Assembly (NCBI RefSeq): GCF_019634815.1
Contig: NZ_JAHCAP010000002.1
Coordinates: 124,001-188,000 of the forward strand
From: Dokdonella sp.
Lineage (GTDB): Bacteria; Pseudomonadota; Gammaproteobacteria; Xanthomonadales; Rhodanobacteraceae
DNA length: 64,000 nt
Direction of reading: 5' to 3'
The notes under the pieces are model-generated. The model ran no database searches. It saw nothing but the letters and a program-made list of their open reading frames with translations, and had not been told where the DNA came from. The translations under genes and the position numbers were made by a program. Shown here piece after piece: positions 62,705 through 64,000 of this stretch (its first letter is position 1; each line of letters begins with the position of its first letter).

Positions 62705-64000
<1,296 letters not shown>

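Overview
This is a GC-rich chromosomal window, densely packed with genes, from a gammaproteobacterium of the Xanthomonadales type (Xanthomonadaceae/Rhodanobacteraceae). That placement is inferred from protein character and gene order: a FabV-type enoyl reductase, the run serC-serA-pheA-hisC-aroA-cmk-rpsA-ihfB-lapB, and the run ndk-rlmN-pilW-rodZ-yfgM-bamB-der. No 16S gene or species marker is present, so genus is not claimed. No prophage, insertion sequence or CRISPR array was seen. Layout: (1) 1-10.7 kb holds single metabolic, repair and protease genes: the end of a DUF4340 gene, fabV, a ChaA-type Ca2+/H+ antiporter, a tiny cysteine-motif gene, a UDG-superfamily gene, DUF488, an M14 metallopeptidase, a TPR-methyltransferase fusion, a second methyltransferase and an M61 protease. 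(2) 10.8-16.8 kb holds tRNA-Pro(CGG), hisS, an enlarged HAL/PAL-family ammonia-lyase, a PHA-system protein, a tail-anchored FHA protein and a DipZ-like thioredoxin. (3) 17-25.8 kb is the serine/aromatic amino acid/translation supercluster, with an rpsA promoter buried inside cmk. (4) 26-34.5 kb is an envelope-polysaccharide block (lapB, a WecA/MraY-type transferase, a PglF/WbpM-type dehydratase, galU) followed by a PLP enzyme, a lipoprotein and csaA. (5) 34.5-39.9 kb is a beta-oxidation group (MBL hydrolase, thiolase, FadN-type fusion) with a TetR gene that has a textbook self-operator. (6) 40-49.2 kb is ndk-rlmN-pilW-rodZ-yfgM-bamB-der, then rhodanese-MoeB and folD. (7) 49.2-53 kb is a TatT-associated TRAP transporter (TPAT-like) operon whose binding protein appears to lack the usual carboxylate-binding arginine. 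(8) 53-61.9 kb on the minus strand holds a tripartite CusA/CzcA-type efflux system, an exported intradiol-dioxygenase-like protein, a VOC protein and an OmpR/HK pair. (9) The window ends with truC and a truncated guaB. The regulatory DNA is the other notable layer. Several genes (guaB, cmk, truC, a lipoprotein gene) have a -10-like element 5-6 bases before the start codon and no Shine-Dalgarno, as expected for leaderless mRNAs. Two genes share the exact 13-mer TGCTAGAGTGCGC as their apparent promoter core. I found no system I can call wholly new. The candidates most worth pursuing are the TatT-TRAP operon, the enlarged ammonia-lyase, the in-gene rpsA promoter and the leaderless-promoter pattern.
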